A stretch of DNA of 64,000 nt, taken from positions 1 through 64,000 of the forward strand of contig JAWKNJ010000017.1 of NCBI GenBank assembly GCA_041391765.1, written 5' to 3'. This document shows, piece by piece, positions 8,287 to 17,331 of the stretch; positions within the stretch are counted from its first letter, which is position 1, and each line of letters opens with the position of its first letter. The DNA comes from SHAN690 sp041391765 (GTDB taxonomy: Bacteria > Bacteroidota > Bacteroidia > Flavobacteriales_G > Salibacteraceae). Made by a program: the position numbers and the translations under genes. The notes beneath the pieces were generated by a model. It made no database searches, was not told where the DNA came from, and worked only from the letters and a program-made list of their open reading frames with translations.

Positions 8287-9168
8287 ATGCCCAACTTAAA
8301 AGAAGTACGAAACAGAATCTCGGGTGTAAACAACACCAAGCAGATCACCTCTGCCATGAAAATGGTGAGCGCTGCCAAGCTTCGTAAGGCACAGGACGCG
8401 ATCACAAGAATGCGTCCCTATGCTAATAAGTTGCAAGAGATTCTGCAAGGTTTAAGTTCAGGATTGGACACCTCCGAAAACACGTATGGACGTTCAGGAG
8501 AGGTTAAGACTGTTTTGATTGTGGCTATTTCGTCAAATCGAGGCCTCTGCGGTGCGTTTAACTCGCAAATCATAAAGAGGGTCAACAAACTGATCAAAGA
8601 GGATTATAGCGACAAGAAAGTGACTGTATTGACTTTTGGCAAGAAGGCCGAAGACGCCTTCCGTAAAACCGAATATTTCATCAAGGGAACTTTACTTCCT
8701 CGTCACACGAACGAAATCTTCGATCGCCTTGACTTCGAACACGCCTCTGGTGCTGCCAAGAAGATCATGGACGCCTTTGCTGACAAACAGTTTGATCAAG
8801 TGATTTTGGTTTATAACCAATTCAAGAATGCGGCTTCTCAAGTTGTGATGCAAGAGCAATTTCTGCCTATCGCCCCGATAGAAGTTGAAGGTGGCTCTGC
8901 TGCCGGAACAGATTACCTGTTTGAACCAAACAAAGCTGAGATCGTTGAGGATTTGATACCAAAATCATTGAAGACTCAGTTCTACAAGGCGCTGTTAGAC
9001 AGCTTTGCCGGAGAACACGGAGCTCGAATGACAGCAATGCACAAGGCAACCGACAACGCATCAGAGATGTTGCGAGATCTTAAGTTGACATACAACAAGG
9101 CACGTCAGGCAGCGATCACCAAGGAAATCCTTGAAATTGTTGGTGGAGCAGAAGCATTGAACGCTTAA
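8287..9168 (+). CDS. atpG: F0F1 ATP synthase subunit gamma
   Basis: This 293-residue protein is the central rotor shaft of F1. The N-terminal helix carries the family motif RISGVNNTKQITSAMKMVSA, and the C-terminal helix carries NASEMLRDLKLTYNKARQAA. The Rossmann-like middle part includes SSNRGLCGAFN. It ends the cluster 24 bases before a clear terminator stem. Confidence 0.97.
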   Translation: MPNLKEVRNRISGVNNTKQITSAMKMVSAAKLRKAQDAITRMRPYANKLQEILQGLSSGLDTSENTYGRSGEVKTVLIVAISSNRGLCGAFNSQIIKRVNKLIKEDYSDKKVTVLTFGKKAEDAFRKTEYFIKGTLLPRHTNEIFDRLDFEHASGAAKKIMDAFADKQFDQVILVYNQFKNAASQVVMQEQFLPIAPIEVEGGSAAGTDYLFEPNKAEIVEDLIPKSLKTQFYKALLDSFAGEHGARMTAMHKATDNASEMLRDLKLTYNKARQAAITKEILEIVGGAEALNA

Positions 9169-9191
9169 TAAGCAAACAAAACAAAGGAAGA

Positions 9192-9220
9192 GGCTGTCGA
9201 AAATATCGGCAGCCTTTTTT
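9192..9220 (+). terminator. Intrinsic terminator of the atp cluster
   Basis: A 9-bp stem is formed by GGCTGTCGA and TCGGCAGCC (one G-T pair) with the loop AAATA, followed directly by TTTTTT. It lies just after atpG and closes the operon. Confidence 0.85.
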
Positions 9221-9261
9221 GTTGCACCATATTTGTAGGAAGGCGAGCGCCCAAATAAACA

Positions 9262-10701
9262 GTGAAGCTCAGAACTCAGATCATATTAGCCATGACAGCC
9301 CTGATGGTAGTTTCACTCATCGTCATAGGGGCTGTTACAATTTCATATTTCAAGGCTGAAAACACCAAGTATCACCAAGAGCGCTTAGCACGTAAAGAGC
9401 GAGCCATCAAAACCGAGATGCAGTACTTCTCTAAAGAGGTTTCCTTGCAGGAAAACATGGATGTAGTGATTAAAGAGTTCGAAGAGGAAGTGCTTCGTCT
9501 AGCCACAGTTCACAACATGGAGATCAACGTGTTTAACACTCGAGGAGACATGCTAGTTTCTGCAAAACCTGATTCGCTTCACTCTGAATACATCAACAGA
9601 AGGGTGCCGCCCATAGCACTTGAGCAGCTTAGCATGACCGACCGAATCGTATTGCCAGAAACTAAGGACGAGCATGATTACCTCTCTGACTACACGCTGC
9701 TTCGCAATGCCAATGGCGACCGGATTGCCATTCTAAACCTTCCCTATGAACGCACTGAAACACTGGATCAAAACGACCTCCCAAACTTTTTGGGCTCTAT
9801 TGGCCTAACATATCTCGCGCTATTTGCAGCCGCCATTGCCCTTACACTTATCCTTTCCAATTCTATAACAAAGAATCTATCACTGCTCAGTGAGCGATTG
9901 CGGTCCACCGATTTCGCGAAGCACAACGAACCTATCGAATGGTATAAAAACGATGAAATTGGAACCTTGGTCCAGGCATACAACTCAATGCTCGATAAGC
10001 TTGAGGAGAGTCGCGAACTTTTGGCAAAAACGGAGCGCGAAGGTGCCTGGCGAGAAATGGCACGGCAAGTAGCACACGAAATCAAAAACCCACTAACCCC
10101 GGTAAAACTGAGTATTCAGCACTTGCAAGCCACTTCGAATTTCGACTCTCCAGAATGGCGGGAGAAGTTCAACAAAACGATGAACGTCATCATTCAGCAA
10201 ATAGAGTCTTTGAACAAGATTGCCACCGAATTCAGTGACTTTGCGAAGCTGCATCAGAGCTCGATGGAGCGGGTAGATGTTCACACAGCCATCATGGACG
10301 TTGTTCAACTCTTTGCGGACGCTCCGTTTACATTGAAAACAAATCTCTGTAATCATGCGCCATGCGTTCTGATGGATCCTGACGCACTGCGTAGAGTGCT
10401 TTCCAACCTGATCAAGAACGCGAAACACGCGGTTGAGAACTCTATTGACCCGACCGTTAACATCGAGACATCAATTGACTCCAATCACGTTAAAATCACC
10501 ATTGAAGACAATGGATCGGGCATTCCTCAGGAGATTCGAGACAAGGTATTTCAGCCAAACTTTACGACAAAAAGCAGTGGGACAGGTCTTGGCTTAGCTA
10601 TCTGTCAGCAGATCGTGGAACAGGTTGATGGGTCGATAACGTTTTCTGAAAGCATAACAAAGGGTACCATATTCAAAATCATCATTCCAATTTTAGCCTA
10701 G
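9262..10701 (+). CDS. Membrane sensor histidine kinase (NtrY-like layout)
   Basis: This 479-residue kinase starts with GTG. It has a membrane helix at about residues 8-30, an extracytoplasmic sensing stretch to about 175, a second helix at about 178-200, and a HAMP linker. The dimerisation domain has the phospho-accepting histidine at 272 in ARQVAHEIKNPLTP. The ATPase domain shows the N box NLIKNAKHAVEN, the G1 box DNGSGIP and the G2 box GTGLGLA. The HEIKNPLTP form is typical of NtrY/AtoS-type kinases. No response regulator lies beside it, so its partner must be elsewhere. A near-consensus -7 box (CATATTTG, ending about 9236) precedes it. Confidence 0.9.
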   Translation: MKLRTQIILAMTALMVVSLIVIGAVTISYFKAENTKYHQERLARKERAIKTEMQYFSKEVSLQENMDVVIKEFEEEVLRLATVHNMEINVFNTRGDMLVSAKPDSLHSEYINRRVPPIALEQLSMTDRIVLPETKDEHDYLSDYTLLRNANGDRIAILNLPYERTETLDQNDLPNFLGSIGLTYLALFAAAIALTLILSNSITKNLSLLSERLRSTDFAKHNEPIEWYKNDEIGTLVQAYNSMLDKLEESRELLAKTEREGAWREMARQVAHEIKNPLTPVKLSIQHLQATSNFDSPEWREKFNKTMNVIIQQIESLNKIATEFSDFAKLHQSSMERVDVHTAIMDVVQLFADAPFTLKTNLCNHAPCVLMDPDALRRVLSNLIKNAKHAVENSIDPTVNIETSIDSNHVKITIEDNGSGIPQEIRDKVFQPNFTTKSSGTGLGLAICQQIVEQVDGSITFSESITKGTIFKIIIPILA

Positions 10702-10752
10702 CATTTAGCCGTTGTTCAGAGAAATGCGTCTACGTGTGGTAATTCAACGAAT

Positions 10753-10760
10753 TATATTTG
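10753..10760 (+). promoter_or_regulatory. Promoter -7 box (TATATTTG) of the GT2-DUF2304-GT4 operon
   Basis: TATATTTG is an exact match to the -7 consensus. It overlaps a possible TTG start at 10758 for the downstream glycosyltransferase, which argues that translation instead begins at the ATG at 10788. The predicted transcript begins close to a small ATG frame at 10765. Confidence 0.6.
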
Positions 10761-10764
10761 AACT

Positions 10765-10791
10765 ATGAGAAAATCAGTCTGCGCGGAATGA
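10765..10791 (+). other. Possible 8-codon leader ORF coupled to the GT2 gene
   Basis: An ATG four bases after the -7 box opens an 8-codon frame (MRKSVCAE). Its TGA at 10789-10791 overlaps the GT2 ATG at 10788 in an ATGA arrangement. It could be a short translated leader that couples ribosomes to the next gene, or a chance frame. No recognisable attenuation peptide is visible. Confidence 0.3.
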
Positions 10792-11576
10792 AACTTGAAC
10801 TGAGTGAATTCGAAACACAACCTGAGACAACCCGAGCATATTCGAAAATTGCCATTATCGTTCCGGCATTCAATGAAGCCGGTTCAATAAAGGATGTCCT
10901 TGAAGACCTTAACCGCGTAAATCCAGGCCATTGGGATATAATTATAGTCAATGACCACTCTGAAGATGAGACCTTAAAATTCGCACAAGAGTATTCACAT
11001 ACCATCATTGAACTTCCAATCAACCTAGGCATTGGCGGCTGTGTTCAGTCTGGATTGTTGTTTGCTCATCGGAATGGATATGACATTGCAGTTCAATTCG
11101 ACAGTGATGGTCAGCATGTCGCTTCTGAGATTAAAACATTGCTTTGGGCCATGAGCGAATCAAACGCAGATGTTGTAATCGGTTCAAGATTTATTCAAAG
11201 CTTCGAGGGGCAATTTAAGTCATCATTTTTCAGGCGTTTGGGCATAAAGGTTATTCGATTAGCCACTAAAGCATTAACCGGAAGCTCCATTAAAGATCCC
11301 ACTTCCGGATTCAGGGCGTTCAATGTGCGCGCTATATCATTGTTTGCAATGAATTATCCTGTTCATTACCCTGAGCCGGAAAGTCTTATTAAACTGCACA
11401 AAAACAACCTCAAAGTGCATGAGGTTTCAACCTTGATGAACCCAAGAAGCACCGGAGAGTCTTCGATTAAGCAAAAGGCTGTGTTCTACATGTTCAATGT
11501 ATTGCTTGGCATGATGGTTACAGCAATGCGTCCACAAAAACCTAATAGTGAACATGCAGTTCGATCCGACTGTTGA
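10788..11576 (+). CDS. GT2 family glycosyltransferase, dolichyl-phosphate-mannose-synthase-like
   Basis: The 262-residue protein is one GT-A domain. It starts with IAIIVPAFNEAGSIKDVL, and the nucleotide-sugar/metal motif is DSDGQH. The VNDHSEDET and LGIGGCVQSG segments place it in the DPM1/polyprenyl-phosphate glycosyltransferase branch. Such enzymes transfer a sugar from a nucleotide donor to a lipid carrier at the inner membrane. It lacks C-terminal membrane helices; the DUF2304 membrane protein encoded next (22-base overlap) may supply the membrane partner, a pairing commonly seen. The start at 10788 is preferred over a TTG at 10758 that lies inside the promoter box. Confidence 0.85.
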   Translation: MKLELSEFETQPETTRAYSKIAIIVPAFNEAGSIKDVLEDLNRVNPGHWDIIIVNDHSEDETLKFAQEYSHTIIELPINLGIGGCVQSGLLFAHRNGYDIAVQFDSDGQHVASEIKTLLWAMSESNADVVIGSRFIQSFEGQFKSSFFRRLGIKVIRLATKALTGSSIKDPTSGFRAFNVRAISLFAMNYPVHYPEPESLIKLHKNNLKVHEVSTLMNPRSTGESSIKQKAVFYMFNVLLGMMVTAMRPQKPNSEHAVRSDC

Positions 11577-11940
11577 TATTGACCGATTTCAAATTCTTGC
11601 CATCATAGGCAGCATTTCATTCATTGTTTTCATTGTTTATCTAGTAAGAATGAAAAAGCTGCGAGAAGACTACTCCATCTTATGGCTCTTCTTTGGGTTC
11701 TCCTTTCTTGGTGTATCCATATGGCGAGAAAGCTTGGAATATATATCCCATGCGATGGGAATTGCATACGCACCTGCTGCGATATTTATTCTATTGATTA
11801 TGTGCTTGTTTATGATTACAATTCAATTCTCTATTATCATTTCGAAGCAAGCCAATCAAATCATAAAACTCGCACAAGAAATAGCATTATTGAGACAGCA
11901 GCTCACGAAACAGTCCAAAACTGATGATCAACACGAGTGA
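11554..11940 (+). CDS. DUF2304 membrane protein
   Basis: This 128-residue protein has three predicted helices (about residues 12-32, 46-66 and 74-98) and a Gln/Lys-rich coiled-coil tail (IIKLAQEIALLRQQL). This is the usual shape of DUF2304 proteins, which are frequently encoded beside DPM1-like GT2 enzymes in surface-polysaccharide loci. The gene overlaps the GT2 end by 23 bases and its stop overlaps the next GTG start. A GTG two codons upstream (11548) is an alternative start. Its biochemical role is unknown. Confidence 0.75.
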   Translation: MQFDPTVDIDRFQILAIIGSISFIVFIVYLVRMKKLREDYSILWLFFGFSFLGVSIWRESLEYISHAMGIAYAPAAIFILLIMCLFMITIQFSIIISKQANQIIKLAQEIALLRQQLTKQSKTDDQHE

Positions 11941-13025
11941 GAGTTTTATTCATTCTCGAATACTATTACCCCTATCAGGGTGGTGCTGAAAGGCTTTTCA
12001 CGGAGCTGACACGCGAGCTTTGCCATCTTGGCGATCATGTTGCCGTGCTGACAGCAAACTACACAACCCTTCCTTCGGAGGAAGTGCTAGATGGTGTGCA
12101 CGTCACCAGAATTACAGTTAAGAACCGATTGCTTTTTACAGTAAAGGCCATTCCAAAATCACTGGAAATGGCGAAGGATTTTGACATAATACACACCTCA
12201 ACGTACAACGCGGCTCTTCCTGCTAAAATTGCCTCAATATTCGCCAGTCGGCCCATTGTAATCACTGTCCACGAGTACTGGGGAAACTATTGGTGGAGGC
12301 TGCCCTTTCTAAGACTGTATGAACGTTTTGCTTATCACGTATACGAACGTGCGATTTTGTCCTTTAAATATTCCCGAGTAATCGCTGTCTCTAATTTCAC
12401 CCAATCGAGACTAGGCCAGGCATCTCAAAAACATGATGTGTCCATGATTTACAATGGTCTGCCAAGGACATTGTCCCCTGCATCGACAATTCGTTCTGAC
12501 TACTACTTGTTCGTTGGCAGGCTTGGTGTTTCGAAAGGAATCGATGTTCTTACCGAAGCCATCGCTATCTTATTAAAGCAAAATCCGACTTTAAAATTCA
12601 AGTTTGTAGTTCCCAATTTCCCTTACCGGATCTTTCATTTTGTACGCAGTAGGTTGAGTCCTTGGATAGAATTCGTAGACCCGCCAACTGACCAAGAGCT
12701 CTGGGAGCTTATGAGCAAAGCAAAGGCGCTGATCGTGCCTTCTTACACAGAAGGATTTGGATTCGTAGCTGCTGAAGCGGCCAAACTAGGAACACCCATT
12801 ATTTCCAGTGGTCGTGGAGCACTGAAGGAGGTGGTTTCTGGTAAGTTCCTTGAAATGAAAGAACATTCGGCTTCGGCTTTGGTGGATTGTATCTTGTCTG
12901 CAGAAATGGGTCGCTTTTTATTCAAGCCCATCCTGGATTTTGACATGAAACAAACGGTTAGGCAACATCAAAAAGTCTATCGTTCTGTGCTGAATCACGC
13001 AGAACATTCTCCAGATTCTCCATAA
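11937..13025 (+). CDS. GT4-type glycosyltransferase
   Basis: The 362-residue protein is a GT-B glycosyltransferase. The N-terminal half begins VRVLFILEYYYPYQGGAERLF, and the donor-binding half has FVGRLGVSKGIDVL and the EX7E-type region VPSYTEGFGFVAAEAA. The GTG start overlaps the DUF2304 stop (GTGA), so the genes form one operon. It probably extends a lipid-linked or cell-surface glycan. Its last 68 bases overlap the convergent glycosyltransferase gene on the other strand. Confidence 0.88.
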   Translation: MRVLFILEYYYPYQGGAERLFTELTRELCHLGDHVAVLTANYTTLPSEEVLDGVHVTRITVKNRLLFTVKAIPKSLEMAKDFDIIHTSTYNAALPAKIASIFASRPIVITVHEYWGNYWWRLPFLRLYERFAYHVYERAILSFKYSRVIAVSNFTQSRLGQASQKHDVSMIYNGLPRTLSPASTIRSDYYLFVGRLGVSKGIDVLTEAIAILLKQNPTLKFKFVVPNFPYRIFHFVRSRLSPWIEFVDPPTDQELWELMSKAKALIVPSYTEGFGFVAAEAAKLGTPIISSGRGALKEVVSGKFLEMKEHSASALVDCILSAEMGRFLFKPILDFDMKQTVRQHQKVYRSVLNHAEHSPDSP

Positions 13026-14052
13026 ATTTTGTCCATGAAAACATGTGTGCACGGTCAAGGCCTTCCATCGATAAATGGGATCGCAGTGCAGAATCTTCAT
13101 CTAGACGAACCATAGCCTCTGCAATCGAAGAAGGACTCTGGGGGTCAATAAGCAATGCTGCGCTCCCAGCCGCCTCCTTCATTGCGCCCAGATTGCTGGT
13201 TATGACTGGGCAGCCCTGACTCATCGACTCAAGTATCGGCAACCCAAAACCTTCATATAGCGAGGCGTATACACTAAATTTTGCCTTTCTGTAAAGTTCT
13301 TTTAGATTCTTTTGGTCCACATAGCCTAAATACTCTATTCGGTCGCTAACATTCGATTCTTTAATGATTCGTTTCAAATCAACTTTCCAACCATGAGCTC
13401 CAACAATTCTGAGTCTGGTTGTTGAATTATTGATACAAAATGCTTCAAATGCGCGAATTAAATTGAAGTGATTCTTTCGAGGCTCTATCGTGCTAACAGC
13501 AATGATAAAGTCATCTCTTTGCTGGCCCGTCAGTTCAGTCCCATCAATCGGCTGAAACTGAATCCCTGGATAAATGCGAACAACATCTTGAGTGATTCCA
13601 AGTATTCTACTTACGTCATCTTTAGTTTGGTTGGAAATAGTGACAATCAAAGACGCTGATTTTAATGCCTGTTTAAGCAACAGTCTGTGAGCGAGCACAC
13701 TATTAAACCTGTGGTAATTTGGCAACAATAATGGTGTGAGGTCATGTAATATCACCACCTTTTCTCTTCCTCTTATCATCCCCAATGATGAGTAATGCGA
13801 TGGATCAATTAAAATATCTATTCCATGCGTTTCTAAATCAAGTTGTAATAGGTTGAAATATCTAAAGGGGTTAAAAAACGAACTTTTCCATGATGGAATC
13901 CTAATGAACTCCATTCCTTCGATTCTCTGTTCTGATCCAATTTGCACATATTCGAAGTTGCCTACTGAGGCTGCCTTGGCTAGCTCTCTTGTGAAAACAC
14001 CAATCCCTGCGTTCTGTCTGATCCAAGGTTCGATGAATATCCCGACCCTCAT
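12958..14052 (-). CDS. GT4-type glycosyltransferase
   Basis: This 364-residue GT-B enzyme starts MRVGIFIEPWIRQNAGIGVF at 14052. It carries VSTIEPRKNHFNLIRAFE and the donor-site motif YEGFGLPILESMSQG. The frame extends 14 codons further upstream, but the ATG at 14052 overlaps the upstream stop by four bases (ATGA) and gives a family-like N-terminus. It is the distal gene of a leftward run and its 3' end overlaps the convergent GT4 gene by 68 bases. Confidence 0.88.
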   Translation of the reverse strand: MRVGIFIEPWIRQNAGIGVFTRELAKAASVGNFEYVQIGSEQRIEGMEFIRIPSWKSSFFNPFRYFNLLQLDLETHGIDILIDPSHYSSLGMIRGREKVVILHDLTPLLLPNYHRFNSVLAHRLLLKQALKSASLIVTISNQTKDDVSRILGITQDVVRIYPGIQFQPIDGTELTGQQRDDFIIAVSTIEPRKNHFNLIRAFEAFCINNSTTRLRIVGAHGWKVDLKRIIKESNVSDRIEYLGYVDQKNLKELYRKAKFSVYASLYEGFGLPILESMSQGCPVITSNLGAMKEAAGSAALLIDPQSPSSIAEAMVRLDEDSALRSHLSMEGLDRAHMFSWTKFMENLENVLRDSAQNDRLFDVA

Positions 14053-15113
14053 GCTTCTAGGTTTGACTTTCTCCCTAGAACCACAAATTGCCAAAAACGA
14101 TGAGCGTCAAACCTCAAAAATGGAGTCAGTATTTTGATGATCTCACTGTTCGATCTGGAAATTTGATTAGAGGCATAAAACATACGTCTGCTTATCCATG
14201 TTGTCTTACGCTCTCGTATAGCAGTATTAATAGCTAACAACATGACCTTTAGGAATTTGTAGCGAAAAAATACAACATCAATGAGTATTACCATTGAATA
14301 CTTAAATATCATTGAAGGCGCCTGTCGAATTATAATGATTCTTGGCATGAGCTTGAACCAAGTATAAAATACGTGAGACTGAATCTCCGCCAAATACAAT
14401 GAACTGCGCACTTCATTCAGTGACGCACCCATTTTATGATAAACGATTGCCTTTGGCTCCAAAACACAATTATAGCCACATAACCATGCACGAAGCCCAA
14501 GCTCTGCGTCTTCATACCCTACAAAGAATCGCTCATCGAAGCCATTTAGTTTTTCAAAGAGATCTCTATGATATAGACATGCTCCTGCGCACGGTCCTAT
14601 ATTCTGAATCGAACTAGTGAATTTTGATGCGAGTTCGCCAAAGCCAAGGGGTAAAATCTCACCTGTGCTCAGCAGAGAATGTCCAATGTTGTCTATCCTG
14701 TCCGGATTCGTCATTTGAAGCATTTTTGACGAAACCATGTGACATTCTTCTGATTCGGCACACTTGACGAGGTTTATCAACCACTCCGGTTCAGCTACCG
14801 CATCGTTGTTCAGACAGGCAATCCAGCGCAGATCCTCAGGCAATGGTCGGTCTAGGACTCGGTTATGGGCTTTCGCGAATCCAAGGTTTTGCTCATTCTT
14901 GATAATTGCAACGTTCTGCTTGGATCCGTAAAGCTCTACCAATCGCTCATACTCTTGAGCTTCGCTACCGTTATCAACAATCCAAATTTCTGGAGCTTGT
15001 GGTGTTTGAACGAGAAGCGAATCGACACACTTTCTAGTATCGTTCAACCCATTCCAGTTCAACACAATGACCACGCAGCGCTCGATCAAACTGCCCTCTA
15101 GAGTAGCTTCCAT
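14049..15113 (-). CDS. GT2 family glycosyltransferase (rhamnosyltransferase-like)
   Basis: The 354-residue protein opens with a GT-A fold (CVVIVLNWNGLNDTRKCVDSL, IWIVDNGS). It carries CLNNDAVAEPEW for donor/metal binding and the acceptor-side motif GFDERFFVGYEDAELGLRAWLCG. These features are shared with WbbL-like and RfbF-like rhamnosyltransferases. The C-terminal 100 residues are basic and hydrophobic and may associate with the membrane. It overlaps the sulfotransferase stop by one base and the next GT start by four bases. Confidence 0.85.
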   Translation of the reverse strand: MEATLEGSLIERCVVIVLNWNGLNDTRKCVDSLLVQTPQAPEIWIVDNGSEAQEYERLVELYGSKQNVAIIKNEQNLGFAKAHNRVLDRPLPEDLRWIACLNNDAVAEPEWLINLVKCAESEECHMVSSKMLQMTNPDRIDNIGHSLLSTGEILPLGFGELASKFTSSIQNIGPCAGACLYHRDLFEKLNGFDERFFVGYEDAELGLRAWLCGYNCVLEPKAIVYHKMGASLNEVRSSLYLAEIQSHVFYTWFKLMPRIIIIRQAPSMIFKYSMVILIDVVFFRYKFLKVMLLAINTAIRERKTTWISRRMFYASNQISRSNSEIIKILTPFLRFDAHRFWQFVVLGRKSNLEA

Positions 15114-15814
15114 TAAATTCCCCTCTGTTCAGCCAATGACTCAAACAATTCTAACCCTCGCAGATAAAGAACGTTGTCGAGTTCATTTATCTCTTCAATC
15201 CGGCTAACTATCTCCTCTGGCAAGTCCTCCTTTTTATAGGACCCGACATTACGCATGACTTCCTGTCCGTCCGGTAACCCCATCATTTCCCTGCACAAGC
15301 TCATTGATCTGCTAAAATGTTCGGTGATGCCGACAAACCAGCACTTTTCCAGATTAGCAACGGCTCTCTCTAATCCCTGCTCGTCTACAGCTCCGGTACG
15401 AAAGATTTCACAGTTAAGATCGTTATCGGCAAAAAACTGAACTTGACGATTGCTGGTTTGTTTTACACGAGATTCTAAGATCTCCTCTAAGCTCAGGTCA
15501 GGATACTTTCTTTTGGCGTGATGCAGGAAGGATATTGCTCGATCTGCAGGCTTTCTCAAAAAGACCATTTTGCGCGCTTTTGGCACTACACTTTCTCCAA
15601 CGATGAAAGGATAGTGGCCACGCACTAATCTCTTTCTTGCAAAAACTTTCGGTTTAATCTGCAGCAGCTCATCCATCGGCAGGTAACCACCTGCCAATTG
15701 CATCTGACGCCTGGTAGGAAAGATTTCCTTTTGGTTGAATGCCTCGTTGAACATCTGTCTCACGGACGTTCCACCAGTTTTAGGCATGTGTATGAAGAAA
15801 TATTGGCTATCCAT
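15113..15814 (-). CDS. Sulfotransferase family protein
   Basis: This 233-residue protein begins MDSQYFFIHMPKTGGTSVRQ. The MPKTGGTS loop is the 5'-phosphosulfate-binding motif of PAPS-dependent sulfotransferases, and a downstream MVFLRKPADRAISFLHHAKR matches the 3'-phosphate-binding segment. It should transfer sulfate from PAPS to a carbohydrate. The ATG at 15814 is chosen over a GTG at 15832 because it places the P-loop close to the N-terminus. It lies between the ABC transporter genes and glycosyltransferases, so the acceptor is probably the polysaccharide made here. Confidence 0.85.
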   Translation of the reverse strand: MDSQYFFIHMPKTGGTSVRQMFNEAFNQKEIFPTRRQMQLAGGYLPMDELLQIKPKVFARKRLVRGHYPFIVGESVVPKARKMVFLRKPADRAISFLHHAKRKYPDLSLEEILESRVKQTSNRQVQFFADNDLNCEIFRTGAVDEQGLERAVANLEKCWFVGITEHFSRSMSLCREMMGLPDGQEVMRNVGSYKKEDLPEEIVSRIEEINELDNVLYLRGLELFESLAEQRGI

Positions 15815-15821
15815 CTCAAGA

Positions 15822-16562
15822 CTATTCCTCACCTAATCCTGCTAAATAATCTTCGATCACCTTCCTTGGCTCTCCCTGTGACACTATTGATCCGCCTTCC
15901 AACAGAAGTACTCTATCTGCAAAGCGCTCTAACACGCTCGTGCTATGCGTTGCTAAGATCACCGTTTTATCCTTTAACAACCCCGTCTTAAATGCATTAT
16001 TCGCCTTCCGTCTAAACGCAACATCACCAACCCCTCCAAATATTTCATCCAGCAATAGCACCTCAGCTTTTGAGTAAAGCGCAATGCTAAAGGCAAGCCT
16101 CATTCTCATGCCCTTTGAATAGAACTTCAATTTGGTGTTTTCAAAGCTCTTGATACCCGCGAAGTCGATCATCTCGTCCATAACTTCACGAATTTCTCTG
16201 AACGTCAGTCCCAGCAGGCTTGCATTGATCCTTATGTTTTCTCTTGCCGTCAACTCGTTGTTGAATCCCATGCCCAGGCTTAAACGCAACGTTTTTCCAA
16301 TCACCGCCACCTCTCCCCCGGAGTTGGGCACATAAGCCCCAGAAATGATTTGTAGCAGAGTTGATTTTCCGCTGCCATTGCCTCCAATAACACCAATGAA
16401 TTCTCCTCGTTGAATTTCAAGGTTAATGTCCGATAGCGCAATGATTTCTCGTTTACTGGAGACAGAAAACCCATTTAGTAAACGATCCCTGAGCGTATCG
16501 TTCTTCTTATCCCGAACGTTGAAAGTTTTGTAAACCCCCTTTAGCCGAATTGCTACATCCAT
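15822..16562 (-). CDS. Polysaccharide ABC transporter ATPase (Wzt/TagH type)
   Basis: The 246-residue ATPase has Walker A GGNGSGKST, signature YSKGMRMRLAFSIAL and Walker B EVLLLDEIFGGVGD. It belongs to the O-antigen/teichoic-acid export branch. It ends soon after the ATPase core, so it lacks the C-terminal carbohydrate-binding domain found in some Wzt proteins. The frame extends ten codons upstream to 16592, but the ATG at 16562 follows the permease stop almost directly (TGATATG) and gives the usual short N-terminus. With the next gene it forms an exporter for a lipid-linked glycan. Confidence 0.9.
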   Translation of the reverse strand: MDVAIRLKGVYKTFNVRDKKNDTLRDRLLNGFSVSSKREIIALSDINLEIQRGEFIGVIGGNGSGKSTLLQIISGAYVPNSGGEVAVIGKTLRLSLGMGFNNELTARENIRINASLLGLTFREIREVMDEMIDFAGIKSFENTKLKFYSKGMRMRLAFSIALYSKAEVLLLDEIFGGVGDVAFRRKANNAFKTGLLKDKTVILATHSTSVLERFADRVLLLEGGSIVSQGEPRKVIEDYLAGLGEE

Positions 16563-16563
16563 A

Positions 16564-17331
16564 TCATCTGAGTTCGGCAGCATACTTGGCATAACGCTTA
16601 AAAATCAACAGCGATCCTGCTGCCAAAATCAATGTGAAGGCGAGATCATAAAGCAGAAGATCATAGACTGGGTGTCGCCCATACAATAGAACTTCGCGAA
16701 TATTGATCACAATCCCAGTCAACGGATTGATGTATAACATGAATGAATAGTGATCGAAAATAACCCGTTGATCCCATATTATAGGCACTGTCCAAAACAT
16801 CGCCATGAGCAAAATGTCCCAAACGTGATCAAGATCGCGAATGAATAAAAATATGGTGCTTAACGTAATACTGGCTAGGAAACCAACACAAATCAAGTTG
16901 AGCAGAAGCCAAGGAAGCCAGAGCACGTGGAGGGTAAGCTCGACATCAAAGAAAAGTCTGAATATGAAATATATGGCCATGTTAAATGCAAGTGCAAAGG
17001 CAACGCTTACAATGTGCGCGATGAACAGATCATACTTGGCGATTTGAATATTCTCTATTAAGTAGCGCTTGTTATTGAAAACTTTCATGCCGCGTTTTGT
17101 GCTCTCGGCAAAAAAGGTCCATGGCATAACCCCAAGATATAAGTAGAGCACAAAATCAGGATCTCGATTTTTGAATATAAGAAAGGCAAAAACGAAATAA
17201 TAGATTGCCAATCGAAAAATAGGATTCAAAAAGGCCCAGATAACACCGAGCGATGAGCCATAATATCTCTGCAAAAAGTCGTGCTTGGCAAGAATCCAAA
17301 TTCTTTGAATTCTATTGTCTGAATCCCTCAT
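16564..17331 (-). CDS. Polysaccharide ABC transporter permease (Wzm/TagG type, ABC-2)
   Basis: This 255-residue integral membrane protein has six predicted helices and the ABC-2 features RYYGSSLGVIWAFLNPIF near the N-terminus and YINPLTGIVINIREVLLYG before the last helices. It is the membrane half of the exporter encoded with the following ATPase gene, moving a completed polymer or undecaprenyl-linked glycan across the inner membrane. It heads the leftward run permease-ATPase-sulfotransferase-GT2-GT4. A TAGATTTG box on this strand at 17478-17471 may be its promoter, leaving a leader of about 130 bases. Confidence 0.9.
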   Translation of the reverse strand: MRDSDNRIQRIWILAKHDFLQRYYGSSLGVIWAFLNPIFRLAIYYFVFAFLIFKNRDPDFVLYLYLGVMPWTFFAESTKRGMKVFNNKRYLIENIQIAKYDLFIAHIVSVAFALAFNMAIYFIFRLFFDVELTLHVLWLPWLLLNLICVGFLASITLSTIFLFIRDLDHVWDILLMAMFWTVPIIWDQRVIFDHYSFMLYINPLTGIVINIREVLLYGRHPVYDLLLYDLAFTLILAAGSLLIFKRYAKYAAELR

